Below, in pieces: positions 1 through 9,038 of a stretch of DNA of 64,000 nt (position 1 is its first letter; the number at the start of each line of letters is the position of its first letter). The translations under genes and the position numbers were made by a program. The notes under the pieces are model-generated. The model saw only the letters and a program-made list of their open reading frames with translations. It was not told where the DNA came from and made no database searches. The stretch is from AP-15 sp963795485 (lineage in GTDB: Bacteria > Pseudomonadota > Alphaproteobacteria > ATCC43930 > CGMCC-115725): assembly GCA_963795485.1 (NCBI GenBank), contig CAWCIL010000003.1, positions 186,001 through 250,000 on the forward strand, written 5' to 3'.

Positions 1-4
1 GCCA

Positions 5-730
5 TTGCTCGAGGCGAGCGGCCTGGCCAAGCATTTCGGTGGGTTCGTCGCACTCGACAACATCGATCTCGCGATCGCCGAAGGCGAGAGGCTGGGGCTG
101 ATCGGCCCCAACGGCTCTGGCAAGAGCACGCTCGTCAACTGCCTGTGCGGCACGCTGCGCCACGACAGCGGCACGATCATGTTCGCCGGCCGCCGGCTCG
201 ACGGCGCTCCGGCCTACAAGCGCACGAGGCTCGGGCTCGCCCGCAGCTTTCAGCTGCCGCGGCCGTTCCGTACGATGAGCCTCCTCGACAATCTGCGCAT
301 TCCGCTGCTCTACGCGGTCAATGCCCGGGCCGGGACGCATCTGCACGCAGCCGCCATCGAGGAGCGCTCCTTGCAGCTCCTCGACGAGGTCGGGCTCGCC
401 GACAAGGCCGGCCGGCTGCCGCGCGACCTGACCCAGGTCGAGATGCGCAAGCTCGAGCTGGCCCGCGCGGTGGCGAGCGCGCCGCGGCTCCTGTTCGCCG
501 ACGAATCGATGGCCGGGCTGTCGCCCTCCGAGGTCGAGGAGATCCTCGGCGTGCTGTTCCGGCTCAACGAAGGCGGCATCACGATCGTCCTGATCGAGCA
601 CATCATGCACGCGGTGATGAGCTTTTCGACCCGGCTCGTGGTGCTGGTGGCCGGGCACAAGATCGCCGACGGGGCGCCGCAGGAGGCGATCCGCAACCCC
701 GAGGTCGAAAGGGCCTATCTTGGCGAGTAG
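5..730 (+). CDS. livG: ABC transporter ATP-binding protein, LivG type
   Basis: This is an ATPase subunit of a branched-chain amino acid (HAAT) type importer, acting on the inner face of the membrane. Visible motifs are Walker A GPNGSGKST (residues 34-42), Walker B LLFADE (162-167) and the H-loop histidine near residue 199. The signature reads LTQVEMR instead of a plain LSGGQ, and the Walker B is followed by SMAGL, a variant I associate with one LivG subgroup. The listed start is TTG five bases into the window and the domain begins almost at once, so the true N-terminus, or a fused permease, may lie upstream. The 3' end overlaps livF by 11 bases. The substrate is not readable from sequence. 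Confidence 0.88.
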   Translation: MLEASGLAKHFGGFVALDNIDLAIAEGERLGLIGPNGSGKSTLVNCLCGTLRHDSGTIMFAGRRLDGAPAYKRTRLGLARSFQLPRPFRTMSLLDNLRIPLLYAVNARAGTHLHAAAIEERSLQLLDEVGLADKAGRLPRDLTQVEMRKLELARAVASAPRLLFADESMAGLSPSEVEEILGVLFRLNEGGITIVLIEHIMHAVMSFSTRLVVLVAGHKIADGAPQEAIRNPEVERAYLGE

Positions 731-1451
731 CCTGACGATTTCGGGCGTCGATGCCGGCTATGGCGCGGTGCGCGTGCTCGAAGGCGTGTCGCTCGAAGTG
801 GCGGCGGGCGAGACCGTGGTCTTGCTCGGCACCAACGGCAACGGCAAGAGCACGGTCATGAAATGCGTGATGGGCATGGTCAGGCCGATGGCCGGGACCA
901 TCGTCGCCGAGATCGACGGCAAGCGGCACGACCTGGTCGGCCGTTCGACCGAGGCGATCGTCGACCTCGGCATCAGCCTGGTGCCCGAGGGCAGACGCCT
1001 GTTTTCGAAATTGACCGTTGAGGAGAATCTGCTGCTGGGTGCCTTCCGCCCGACCGCGCGGGCCCTGATCGCCGGCAACCTCGATTCGTGCTACGCGACC
1101 TTCCCCGTATTGCGCGAGCGGCGCCGCCAGCTCGCTGGCAGCATGAGCGGCGGCGAGCAGCAGATGCTGGCGCTCGCCCGCGCCTTGATGTCGGCGCCAA
1201 AAATATTGCTGATCGACGAGCCGTCGGTCGGGCTCGCGCCGGTTCTGGTCAAGCGCACGATCGAAAAGATCGAGGAATTGAAGGAGCGCTATCAGCTGAC
1301 CGTGCTGATGGCCGAGCAGAACTTCAATCAAGCGGTGCGCATCGCCGATCGCGGCTACGTCATCGTGCACGGCAAGATCGCCTTTACCGGCGAATCCGCC
1401 GAAGCCCTCAACAACAACGAGCTGGTCCGCAAGTTCTATCTCGGGCTGTGA
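720..1451 (+). CDS. livF: ABC transporter ATP-binding protein, LivF type
   Basis: This is the second ATPase of the HAAT-family importer and pairs with the LivG-type protein just upstream. It has Walker A GTNGNGKST (residues 37-45), signature MSGGEQQ (142-148) and Walker B ILLIDEP (162-168), and its 243 residues are normal for LivF. The start is a TTG inside the end of livG, so the two are translationally coupled. The binding protein and permeases are not in the window and presumably lie upstream. The last 16 bases overlap the end of the convergent monooxygenase gene. Confidence 0.9.
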   Translation: MASSLTISGVDAGYGAVRVLEGVSLEVAAGETVVLLGTNGNGKSTVMKCVMGMVRPMAGTIVAEIDGKRHDLVGRSTEAIVDLGISLVPEGRRLFSKLTVEENLLLGAFRPTARALIAGNLDSCYATFPVLRERRRQLAGSMSGGEQQMLALARALMSAPKILLIDEPSVGLAPVLVKRTIEKIEELKERYQLTVLMAEQNFNQAVRIADRGYVIVHGKIAFTGESAEALNNNELVRKFYLGL

Positions 1452-2797
1452 CCGACCGCTTGCAGAGGCGCCCGCTCGGCGAAGGCGCTCTGTGGCCAGA
1501 CAAGCCCGTAATGATCGCGCAAGGTTGCGCCGGTGTAGGCGGTGCGGAACAGGCCGCGCCGCTGAAGCAGCGGGATCACCTCCGCGGCGAAGACGTCGAG
1601 CTGCGCCGGCAGCAGGGGCGGCATGATGTTGAAGCCGTCCGCGGCACCTTCGGTAAACCAGTCCTCGATCAGGTCGGCGATCTGCTCCGGGGTGCCGGCG
1701 GCGGTGAAATGGCCGCGTGCGCCGGCGAGGTAGGCCAGCAATTGCCGCAGAGTCGGCTTTTCGCGTCGCACGAAGTTCAGGATGACTTCGGTACGGCTGC
1801 GCGCCGCCTCGACCGAGCCGGGGTCGGGGAAGTCCTCCGGCGCGAGCGGGCGGTCGAGCGGCAGATGCGAGAAATCATGCCCGCCGAATCGGCCGGAGAG
1901 CCGCTTGCGCCCGATTTCGGGGTCGGCGAGCTGGTTCAGCTCGCGCGCCAGGCGCTGCGCCTCGGCCTCGGTCGATGCGATCATCGGGCTGAGGCCTGGC
2001 AGGATCAGCACCTGGTCGGGGTTGCGCCCCTCGGCCGCGGCCAGCGCCTTCAGATCGGCATGGAATTCCTGCGCCGTCGCCTTCTCGATGTGGGCGGTGA
2101 ACACCGCGTCGGCATGCCGCGCGGCAAAGCGCCGGCCGGTGTCTGACGATCCCGCTTGCACCAGTACCGGGCGGCCCTGCGGGCAGCGCGGCAGGTTCAA
2201 CGGCCCGGCCACCTGGTAGAAGTCGCCGCGATGATCGATCGGCCGAATGCGGTCCGCCATGGCATAGCGGCCGGCGGCCCGGTCGTCGACCACCGCATCC
2301 TCGGCCCAACTGTCCCACAGGGCCTTGACTACGGACATGAATTCTTCGCCGCGGGCGTAGCGGTCGGCGTGGCTCACCTGGCCGGCACCGCCGAAATTGC
2401 GCGCCGCCGTTGCCAGCCATGAGGTGACGATGTTCCAGGCCACCCGGCCGTTGCTGATGTGGTCGAGCGAGGCGAACTGCCGCGCCAGGTTGAACGGCTC
2501 GGTATAGGTGGTGGACGCGGTGGCGATCAGCCCGATCCGGCTGGTCGAGACTGCCAATGCCGCCAGCACGGTGAGCGGTTCGAGCCAGGCGCGCGCTGCC
2601 TGCGCTACGTCCGGGGCAAGCGCCAACTGGTCGGCGAGGAAGACCGAGTCGAACGATGCCTGCTCCGCCCGCTGCGCCAGATCCTGGTAATAGCGGATGT
2701 CGGTGAGCGCGAGCGGCGAGGAACCCGGGTGCCGCCACGAAGCCTCATGATGCCCGCGGCTGTGAATGAACAGGTTGAGGTGCAATTGCCGGCTCAT
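1436..2797 (-). CDS. LLM class flavin-dependent monooxygenase (NtaA/SnaA/DszA type)
   Basis: The 453-residue product resembles the FMN-reductase-dependent monooxygenases typified by nitrilotriacetate monooxygenase component A. It starts MSRQLHLNLF, followed by a histidine-rich loop and W-R-H-P, then conserved stretches such as ASLDHISNGRVAWNIVTS and FHAGQS-like VLVQAGSSDTGRRFAARHAD. These enzymes are TIM barrels that oxidise organic substrates with reduced FMN supplied by a separate reductase; none is seen nearby. The reading frame stays open for about 150 codons upstream of 2797, but that part has no family similarity and the ATG at 2797 is preceded by a weak GGGGACGGA, so I start there. The substrate is unknown. 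Confidence 0.85.
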   Translation of the reverse strand: MSRQLHLNLFIHSRGHHEASWRHPGSSPLALTDIRYYQDLAQRAEQASFDSVFLADQLALAPDVAQAARAWLEPLTVLAALAVSTSRIGLIATASTTYTEPFNLARQFASLDHISNGRVAWNIVTSWLATAARNFGGAGQVSHADRYARGEEFMSVVKALWDSWAEDAVVDDRAAGRYAMADRIRPIDHRGDFYQVAGPLNLPRCPQGRPVLVQAGSSDTGRRFAARHADAVFTAHIEKATAQEFHADLKALAAAEGRNPDQVLILPGLSPMIASTEAEAQRLARELNQLADPEIGRKRLSGRFGGHDFSHLPLDRPLAPEDFPDPGSVEAARSRTEVILNFVRREKPTLRQLLAYLAGARGHFTAAGTPEQIADLIEDWFTEGAADGFNIMPPLLPAQLDVFAAEVIPLLQRRGLFRTAYTGATLRDHYGLVWPQSAFAERAPLQAVGHSPR

Positions 2798-2898
2798 GAT
2801 GTCCGTCCCCGGTCTGGCTTCGCGGTTTGCTCGGCGGGCGCCGACTTTGCCAGGAACCCGCGGGAGAGCAAGCGAGGTCTTCGGGCTGCCGCGCCAAA

Positions 2899-2932
2899 AT
2901 GGGAACTCGCCCGACGGCCGGGCAAATTCCCA
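2899..2932. repeat. Palindromic hairpin between two minus-strand genes
   Basis: The arms GGGAACTCGCCCG and CGGGCAAATTCCC are separated by a few bases and form an imperfect but strong hairpin. It lies in the 158-base gap between the end of the secreted hydrolase (2956) and the start of the monooxygenase (2797). It could be a REP-like element or a processing or termination hairpin; no U-run follows it. Confidence 0.4.
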
Positions 2933-2955
2933 ATGGCTTTGGCTCGGATGCCGAA

Positions 2956-5109
2956 CTATCGACCGCGCCCCGCCGCACAGAGGTGATCGGCGACCTGCTG
3001 ATCGGCAGCCGTCGGCGCGATGTCCGTCAGCACATTGCCTGCTTGCGCTTGCGCGATCAGCGTCGTCGCCGCCGATGTCCGCAGGAAACGTTGGCTGACG
3101 TTCTTGTTGGCCGCGTTGGTGACGACGCAGACATAGCCCTGGTGGGTCCCATAGCGCTCCTCGAGCGAGGGGCGCGGGTCGGAGGCGGCGATCCGTTCGG
3201 CCTTGGTTTCCTTGAACGGGAACGACGACGCGCTGAGGCCGCATTGCTGGCCCTTGTAGATGCCGGCCGCGTAGGTGTTCCAGCCGGTATAGGTTGCGAG
3301 CGGCGCCTGGAGCAGAACCAACTCGACCCCGGCATATTCGTTGCCGTCGCGGTCGACCCTCACGGCATCGGTCGGCAGCACCCGATGGATATCGGGGGGC
3401 TGGATGGTGACGATGCCGGTCTGGTCGTGATAGTCGATGTCCGGCCCGAAATCGAAGAGCTCGGCGTAGTTGATCTGGTTGCCCTCGAACGGATAGCCCG
3501 GAATGTCGGGGAAGCCCTCCGCCTTCTGCGTCGCCGGCACGAGCTGCCCATTCATCAGCATCGGATAGGAGTTGGGCGGCATCGGCGTGCCGTTCATGAT
3601 CAAGGCGATGAAGTCGTCCTGCAAGGCGTTGTTGGTGTCGGATTCGGGGTTCGGATTGGCGGGAAAGACGCAGCCGTTGGCCGGCGGCGGATTGGCCGTA
3701 TAGGTAAAGCCGCCAGCACCACCGCCATGCGTCGTCGCCGGGTTATAGTACCGATGGACGTTCCGGGGCAGCGGGATGTCGCCCGCGGCGGTGAAGCCGA
3801 TCAGATCGGGCGACATCTTCTCGTCGTAGAATTCCAACGAACCGAACGTCTCCAGGATCTGGGGACACGTCTTGGTCGCCGTGCACCGGTCGAGCATCCC
3901 CTCCGGAGCGTAGTGGCGAGCGAGGTCGGGATAGTGCGCCCACCAGACCGGCGCTTCGTCGGACATCATGTAGAGGTTGGTGATCACATCGGGCAGGGCG
4001 AAACGGACGTTCATGTAGAGTTGGCGGCCGTCGATCTGCGGCCAGGCGCCGTCCAACACCTGCCGGTTTTCCTCATCTTGGTTGAAGCCGAGATGGATCG
4101 AGGAGCGGATGAACGAACCGGATTGCGACACCCCGATGCTGATGACCTTGTGGACGATGTCGGCGATCGGGTTGGCCGTGCCTTGGTCGTCGGCTGCCGC
4201 ATGATGGAAGAACGAGATGATGTCGCGGGTCGCGGCATAGCCGACGCCGAGGACCAGCGGGTTCTTCGCGGTGAAGACCATCTCGTAGAGCAGGTTCGGG
4301 TTGAATCCGTTCTTCAGGCAGATCCGGGTCGGATCCGGGATGCCGGGGAACGGGACGGTGCTGCAGTCCGCCCAGGCCCAATCGGTGCTTGGGATCGTGG
4401 TCCGCGGGCCGTCGGCACCGGTGATCGACTGGTAGGCGAGGCTCCAAAACGGGGTCTTCGTCGTGTCGAGGCTGAGCGGCTGATACGGCACCGGCGTCGT
4501 AAAGATGATCAATTGCGCCGTATTGCCGGTCGCGTTCGCGATATGGCCATAGACCGGACCGGTGATGGTCGAGCCGTCGCGGTTCGTTGCCACCGGGACC
4601 TGGATGACCTGCTCGGTGCCGGTATAGGGGGCGGCGAGCGACGTGCAAGGGTAGGGGGTCGTGCAATGCGCTAGCAAATCGCCCTGCCAGCCGCTCTCGA
4701 GATAAATGGCGCCGGGAACCACCGAGGCCGCGGTCGTCGGGATCGGGCTGCTGCCGCGGTTGGACACTTCATAGATCATCAACCCATTGGCCTCGCTGGC
4801 GGTCTGCGGCATGGTGATCTGGAAGGTCGCGATGTACGGCACCCTACCGTGCGCGTCGCGGGGCGCGAGATCGATATCCTGAATGATTTGATTATGCCGA
4901 TCGCTCGGATCGAGCTCCCCGAAGGCCCGCCCCTTGAGCGTTACATAGGGCCCGGCCGAACCGACCGGCGCGCCGCCATAGGCCGGCGAGGCCGGAGAGT
5001 CGATGACGATCGTCGCAACGCGGGCCTGCACGGGCGGACCCCAGGCGAGCATTGCCCCGATGGCGGCGGCGGGCAGGACGGCTTTGAACGGTTGAATTTT
5101 ATTTTTCAT
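2956..5109 (-). CDS. Secreted alpha/beta hydrolase domain protein (Abhydrolase_10-like)
   Basis: This is a 717-residue exported protein. The N-terminus MKNKIQPFKAVLPAAAIGAM with a following A-x-A-type site near residue 30 is a signal peptide, so it acts outside the cytoplasm. The nucleophile elbow GVSQSGSF is near residue 330 and is followed by the family-typical LGFNQDE segment. The start at 5109 has GGGAGGG about ten bases upstream. The family is widespread in soil proteobacteria and poorly characterised; an esterase-like role is inferred only from the fold. It is divergent from a second member of the same family at 5574. Confidence 0.82.
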   Translation of the reverse strand: MKNKIQPFKAVLPAAAIGAMLAWGPPVQARVATIVIDSPASPAYGGAPVGSAGPYVTLKGRAFGELDPSDRHNQIIQDIDLAPRDAHGRVPYIATFQITMPQTASEANGLMIYEVSNRGSSPIPTTAASVVPGAIYLESGWQGDLLAHCTTPYPCTSLAAPYTGTEQVIQVPVATNRDGSTITGPVYGHIANATGNTAQLIIFTTPVPYQPLSLDTTKTPFWSLAYQSITGADGPRTTIPSTDWAWADCSTVPFPGIPDPTRICLKNGFNPNLLYEMVFTAKNPLVLGVGYAATRDIISFFHHAAADDQGTANPIADIVHKVISIGVSQSGSFIRSSIHLGFNQDEENRQVLDGAWPQIDGRQLYMNVRFALPDVITNLYMMSDEAPVWWAHYPDLARHYAPEGMLDRCTATKTCPQILETFGSLEFYDEKMSPDLIGFTAAGDIPLPRNVHRYYNPATTHGGGAGGFTYTANPPPANGCVFPANPNPESDTNNALQDDFIALIMNGTPMPPNSYPMLMNGQLVPATQKAEGFPDIPGYPFEGNQINYAELFDFGPDIDYHDQTGIVTIQPPDIHRVLPTDAVRVDRDGNEYAGVELVLLQAPLATYTGWNTYAAGIYKGQQCGLSASSFPFKETKAERIAASDPRPSLEERYGTHQGYVCVVTNAANKNVSQRFLRTSAATTLIAQAQAGNVLTDIAPTAADQQVADHLCAAGRGR

Positions 5110-5573
5110 AGAAATTTATCCCTCCCCGAAGCGGTGAATTGAACCGGCGAACCCGATGACCGCGATCACCGGATCGCGCGGTCCGAGTTGGCCGATGGTG
5201 GTTTCGTCGAGTTCCTCATACTGATCGCCCGATATTCGTCTTACAGACGCGCTCGCGTCGACGGCCGACCGGCGATTGTGTCCAAATCATGATCTCGTGC
5301 CTGGCAAAAAGGCAATGGCGGTGGGACCCGAGATCGACGCATGCCAGCCCAAATCAACCAGCGTTTGACTGGATAAAAGCTCACCGGGCCGATGAGTCTG
5401 CCTGGGCGTCGGTTGGGGCGTCTGCCACCTTGCGGTCGCATATGCGGTAATTTGATGTTGCGAGTATGACCCGAACGGGTCAAGCTCGCGATCGCGCTGA
5501 AATTCAACTCAGATGCTGAATTCAATCAAGGCAGCCGATAGTGGAGGCTGTCGGTCCGCGGAGGAAGCCCCGA
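5110..5573. other. Divergent intergenic region between two related hydrolase genes
   Basis: These 464 bases hold no convincing gene; the ORFs crossing them have no protein-like composition. They separate the divergent starts of the two secreted hydrolases, so promoters for both must lie here. I see no clear -35/-10 pair. The one clean signal is a perfect 14-base palindrome at 5468-5481, listed separately. Confidence 0.5.
5468..5481. promoter_or_regulatory. Perfect palindrome GACCCGAACGGGTC, candidate operator
   Basis: A 6-2-6 palindrome lies about 90 bases upstream of the plus-strand hydrolase start and about 360 bases from the minus-strand one. The position in a shared divergent promoter region fits a dimeric repressor or activator site. 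No regulator gene is adjacent, so this is a guess from symmetry and place only. Confidence 0.3.
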
Positions 5574-7913
5574 ATGACCTCGCGAATTCTGCCGTGTTCT
5601 GCTTGCCTGGCGGCCGTCGGACTCCTATCGCTCGGTGCTGCTTGCCTCGGTTTGGCGCCGGTCGCCGACGCCCGGGTCACGCAGATCCATATTACGAACG
5701 TCCAGTCCCCGACATTCGGCAGCACAAGCTTCGGATCGGTCGGCACCTATGAGGTGATCACCGGCATCTTCACCGACGAGGTCGACCCGAACGATCCGCG
5801 CAATGCGGTCATCACCGACATCGCCCTCGGGCCGAAAAACGCCGATGGAACGGTCAGCTTCACCGCCGATTTCCAAATCATCCGCCCGACCGACCTGTCG
5901 AAAGGGGCGCATCGCGTCATGTACGACCTGCCCAACCGCGGCGGTCCCGGCGCGCTGAGCACGCTCAACGGCGGCATAACCGCCGCCGGCACACCCATCA
6001 CCGCCGGAGGCAATACCGCTGTCCCGCCATCCGCGGGCACGGCCGGCACCGGGTTCCTGATGAATATGGGATGGTCCATCGTCGAGGTTGGTTGGGATCT
6101 CACCGCACCGCAAGGCGGCAAGCTCTTCGGCCTCACCCTGCCGGTGGCGACGAACAAGAACGGCTCGGCGATCACTGGCCCAACCACCGAGGAACTCGAC
6201 GTCGATCTGGGCACGACGCCGGCGGACCTGCCGCTGACCTATCCGCCGGCGAGCCTCGACCAGTCCAAGGCCACGTTGACCGTGCGCGAGAATTACGGCG
6301 ACAAGCCGCAAGTCGTGCCGGCCGCGGATTGGGATTACACCACAACATGCACGGCCCAAGCCGACTTCTTCTCCCCGACATGCGTCAAGCTGACGGCAGG
6401 CAATTTCGGTGCGCCCGGAACATTCGGGCCGACGGCGCTCTACGAATTCACCTACATCGCGCAAAACCCGAACATCGCCGGGCTCGGTCTCGCCGCGATC
6501 CGCGATTTCGCGACCTTCCTGCGCGACGCCAAGACCGATGACAATGGCGCCGCCAACCCGCTCGGCGGCGATGTGAAAGACATCTACACCATCTGCAGCT
6601 CGCAGCCCTGCCGTACGACCCGCGACTTCGTGCTGTTCGGCTTCAACGACGCTGATGTTCCGGCCGGCGCCAGCCAGCATAAATGGGGCGACCGCAGCTG
6701 GTGGAGCCAGTTCTGGCTGCGCCCGCCTCATCACGAAAAAGCGATCGACGGCATGCTGAACTACATCGGCGGCGGCGATGGGATTTACTTAAACTACCGT
6801 TTCGCCCAGCCGACCCGCACCTCGCGCCAGCATATCGCGCGCTGGGACCCGGAGTTCCAGTTCCCGTTCGCTGACGTTTCGTTCAAGGACAGGGTGACCC
6901 ACGAGACCGGCGGTCGGCTGGAGCGCTGTGAGGCGACCGACACCTGCCCCAAGATCTTCGAAACGAACTCCGAGAACGAGTTCTGGTCGAAGGGCGGTTC
7001 GATGCTGACGACCGACGGCCAGGGGCACGATCTCGATCTGACGAAAACGCCCGAGGTTCGCTATTACGTGCTCGCGAGCTTCCAGCACGGCACCGGAAAC
7101 GGCACCGCCGAGGGCATTTGCCGGCAACTGCAAAACCCGCTCAATTCGGCCTGGGTCGAGAAGGCGCTGCTGGTCGATCTGGACGACTGGGCGAGCAACG
7201 GCACGGCGCCGCCGGCAAACCAGGTGCCGACTATCCGCAGCCAAACGCTGGTGCCCGCCTTGCCGCAATCCGGCATGGGCTTTCCGAACATCCCGAACGA
7301 CAGTTGGGGGACGAACTCCAACATTACCGGCCTTTTCACCTACGCCGCCACCGGACCGGTCGCGAACCCGTCATCCGCGAACCCGGCGCTGCCGCCGACC
7401 GCGAACGTCTTTTACGACGGCATTCACCATACCGGCGATCTCTTCGATTTCGGGCCCGAATTCTATAAGGGCATCGTCTCGATCTCGCCTCCCGTCCTGC
7501 TCGGCACGCCCTATCAGGTCTTCGTGTCGAAGACGGACAGCGACGGCAACGACATCGCCGGGGTTCGCGTGCCGAGCGTCGCCGTACCGATCGCGACCTA
7601 CACCGGATGGGCCCAGCGCGCCGGGAGCAACTCCGATCCCGACCCGGGCGGTGCTGCGAGCATGATCGACGGCTGCGACGGCAGCGGCCAGTACATCGCG
7701 TTTCCGGACACGAAGGCGCATCGCCTCTCTACCGGCGACCCGCGGGCCTCGCTGCAGGAGCGCTACGGGAATGCGAGCGGAACCAACGCGAACTACGTCA
7801 ATGCAGTGACGGCCGCCGCCAACGCGCTGGTGTCGCAACGCTTCCTGCTGCCGCAGGATGTCGCGACCTACGTCACGCCGGCGACGTTGATGGTCATTCC
7901 CGCCAATCCCTGA
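5574..7913 (+). CDS. Secreted alpha/beta hydrolase domain protein with altered nucleophile elbow
   Basis: The 779-residue product has a signal peptide (MTSRILPCSACLAAVGLLSL, cleavage after about residue 34) and is clearly paralogous to the 2956-5109 protein. The shared landmarks are R-V-T-x-I near the N-terminus, a D-x-N/H-R-N-x-x-I motif, LGFN/FGFN, and a C-terminal L-x-E-R-Y-G motif. At the place where its paralogue has G-V-S-Q-S-G, this protein reads C-S-S-Q-P-C (near residue 345), so the serine is kept but both elbow glycines are cysteines. I start at the ATG at 5574 because GGAGG lies nine bases upstream; a GTG at 5541 is in frame but has no such site. Confidence 0.8.
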   Translation: MTSRILPCSACLAAVGLLSLGAACLGLAPVADARVTQIHITNVQSPTFGSTSFGSVGTYEVITGIFTDEVDPNDPRNAVITDIALGPKNADGTVSFTADFQIIRPTDLSKGAHRVMYDLPNRGGPGALSTLNGGITAAGTPITAGGNTAVPPSAGTAGTGFLMNMGWSIVEVGWDLTAPQGGKLFGLTLPVATNKNGSAITGPTTEELDVDLGTTPADLPLTYPPASLDQSKATLTVRENYGDKPQVVPAADWDYTTTCTAQADFFSPTCVKLTAGNFGAPGTFGPTALYEFTYIAQNPNIAGLGLAAIRDFATFLRDAKTDDNGAANPLGGDVKDIYTICSSQPCRTTRDFVLFGFNDADVPAGASQHKWGDRSWWSQFWLRPPHHEKAIDGMLNYIGGGDGIYLNYRFAQPTRTSRQHIARWDPEFQFPFADVSFKDRVTHETGGRLERCEATDTCPKIFETNSENEFWSKGGSMLTTDGQGHDLDLTKTPEVRYYVLASFQHGTGNGTAEGICRQLQNPLNSAWVEKALLVDLDDWASNGTAPPANQVPTIRSQTLVPALPQSGMGFPNIPNDSWGTNSNITGLFTYAATGPVANPSSANPALPPTANVFYDGIHHTGDLFDFGPEFYKGIVSISPPVLLGTPYQVFVSKTDSDGNDIAGVRVPSVAVPIATYTGWAQRAGSNSDPDPGGAASMIDGCDGSGQYIAFPDTKAHRLSTGDPRASLQERYGNASGTNANYVNAVTAAANALVSQRFLLPQDVATYVTPATLMVIPANP

Positions 7914-8113
7914 ACTTTTGTTCTGACGGGCGCTGCTTCACGCGGCGCCGGTCGCTCTCGAGTCTGAACGCCTTCCGCGCCAAGGCCGCGTGCGCCGGGG
8001 ATCCATTCTCGACACTCTGGCCCACGTCGCCCATATCACCGAGCAGGCGAACCGCAGACGGCGTCGCGGGTGCACGGCCGGCCCCTCGGTTTGCAGGCAA
8101 GGCGAGTTCATCG
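7914..8113. other. Intergenic region
   Basis: Two hundred bases separate the hydrolase stop from the next start. The frame of the downstream gene is open through it, but the translation is arginine-rich and not protein-like. I see no hairpin or promoter that I would defend. Confidence 0.4.
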
Positions 8114-8998
8114 ATGGGCGGCCCGTTCACCATGTCCGAAAGCGCGAGCGCCGCGTTTTCCTCGGTCGCTCCCGCTCCGGGCGCCGCAGCGCCAAGCAGC
8201 TTTGCGGCCGAAGACGGCGCCGAACGGATCGCGGTCCGCGGGTATCTGCTGGGCGAGCGGCTCGATACCCGATCGGCGGAGGGCGACGGCGCGCTCGGTG
8301 CGGCCCCGGTGGCGCTCTCGGTCCCGGGCGGCGGGGTCGCGGTCTTGTTCCGCTACGGTGTCGCCGTGCTGTTCGGGGCGCCGCGCGATCGGGCCGAGCG
8401 CTTTCTGGCCTCGCTCGCCCCCTTCGTCACCGAACCCTTGCCGTTCCCGGACCAGGAGGAGGCCCAGCTGCTGATCCGCGCCGGCGCCGACCAGCCGATC
8501 GATGCCGCCGGCAACATCGTCCTGCACGAACCGACCATCGAGCGACTGCAGTTGGTGGCCGATGCGTTGGCCAAGAACTTGGTCCTCGCCTATTACGAGA
8601 CCCGGATCGCCGCGATTTTCGACCGCATCGAACCGCTTGCGGCGACATTGCGCCGGAGCGGCCGCGCCGGCGCCCGCGGCCGGGAATTGCTGCAGCAGAT
8701 CGGCGCCGTGCTGGCGGTGCAGCACAAGATGGTGGGTCGCGTCGAAACCGGCGAAAAGCCCGAACTCTTGTGGGAACGGCCCGAGCTCGAGCGCCTCTAT
8801 TTGCGGCTTGCCGACGAATACGAGCTGCGCGAACGCGACCGGGCGCTCGACCGCAAGCTCGACCTGATTTCCCGGACCGTCGAGACCCTGCTCCGCCTGG
8901 TGCAGACCCGCAGCAGCGCGCGGGTCGAATGGTACATCGTGCTGCTGATCGTCGCCGAGCTGGTGCTGGCCGCCTACCCCCTCTTGCTCCATCGGTGA
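8114..8998 (+). CDS. RMD1/YagE family (DUF155) membrane-anchored protein
   Basis: The 294-residue protein has a short variable N-terminus, a conserved domain from about residue 40, and a single C-terminal transmembrane segment (WYIVLLIVAELVLAAYPLLL). The middle shows the family pattern: a strand-rich region with a GVAVLFRYGVAVLFG stretch, then a helical part with LVADALAKNLVLAYYE and long charged helices before the membrane anchor. The yeast homologues Rmd1/Rmd8 and E. coli YagE-like proteins have no firm biochemical role. The ATG at 8114 has AAGGCGAG upstream; an in-frame ATG at 8132 is an alternative. Confidence 0.75.
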   Translation: MGGPFTMSESASAAFSSVAPAPGAAAPSSFAAEDGAERIAVRGYLLGERLDTRSAEGDGALGAAPVALSVPGGGVAVLFRYGVAVLFGAPRDRAERFLASLAPFVTEPLPFPDQEEAQLLIRAGADQPIDAAGNIVLHEPTIERLQLVADALAKNLVLAYYETRIAAIFDRIEPLAATLRRSGRAGARGRELLQQIGAVLAVQHKMVGRVETGEKPELLWERPELERLYLRLADEYELRERDRALDRKLDLISRTVETLLRLVQTRSSARVEWYIVLLIVAELVLAAYPLLLHR

Positions 8999-9038
8999 GG
9001 GCGGCGCGGCGGCGGCGGCGCTGCCGTGTTGACCGGAA

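Noticed and set aside
2798..3244. N-terminal extension of the flavin monooxygenase
   Set aside because: The frame is open, but the family N-terminus starts at 2797 and the extension overlaps the neighbouring gene with low-complexity sequence.
2827..4674. A 615-codon plus-strand open frame
   Set aside because: It is the antisense shadow of the secreted hydrolase at 2956-5109, which has a signal peptide, a ribosome site and family motifs.
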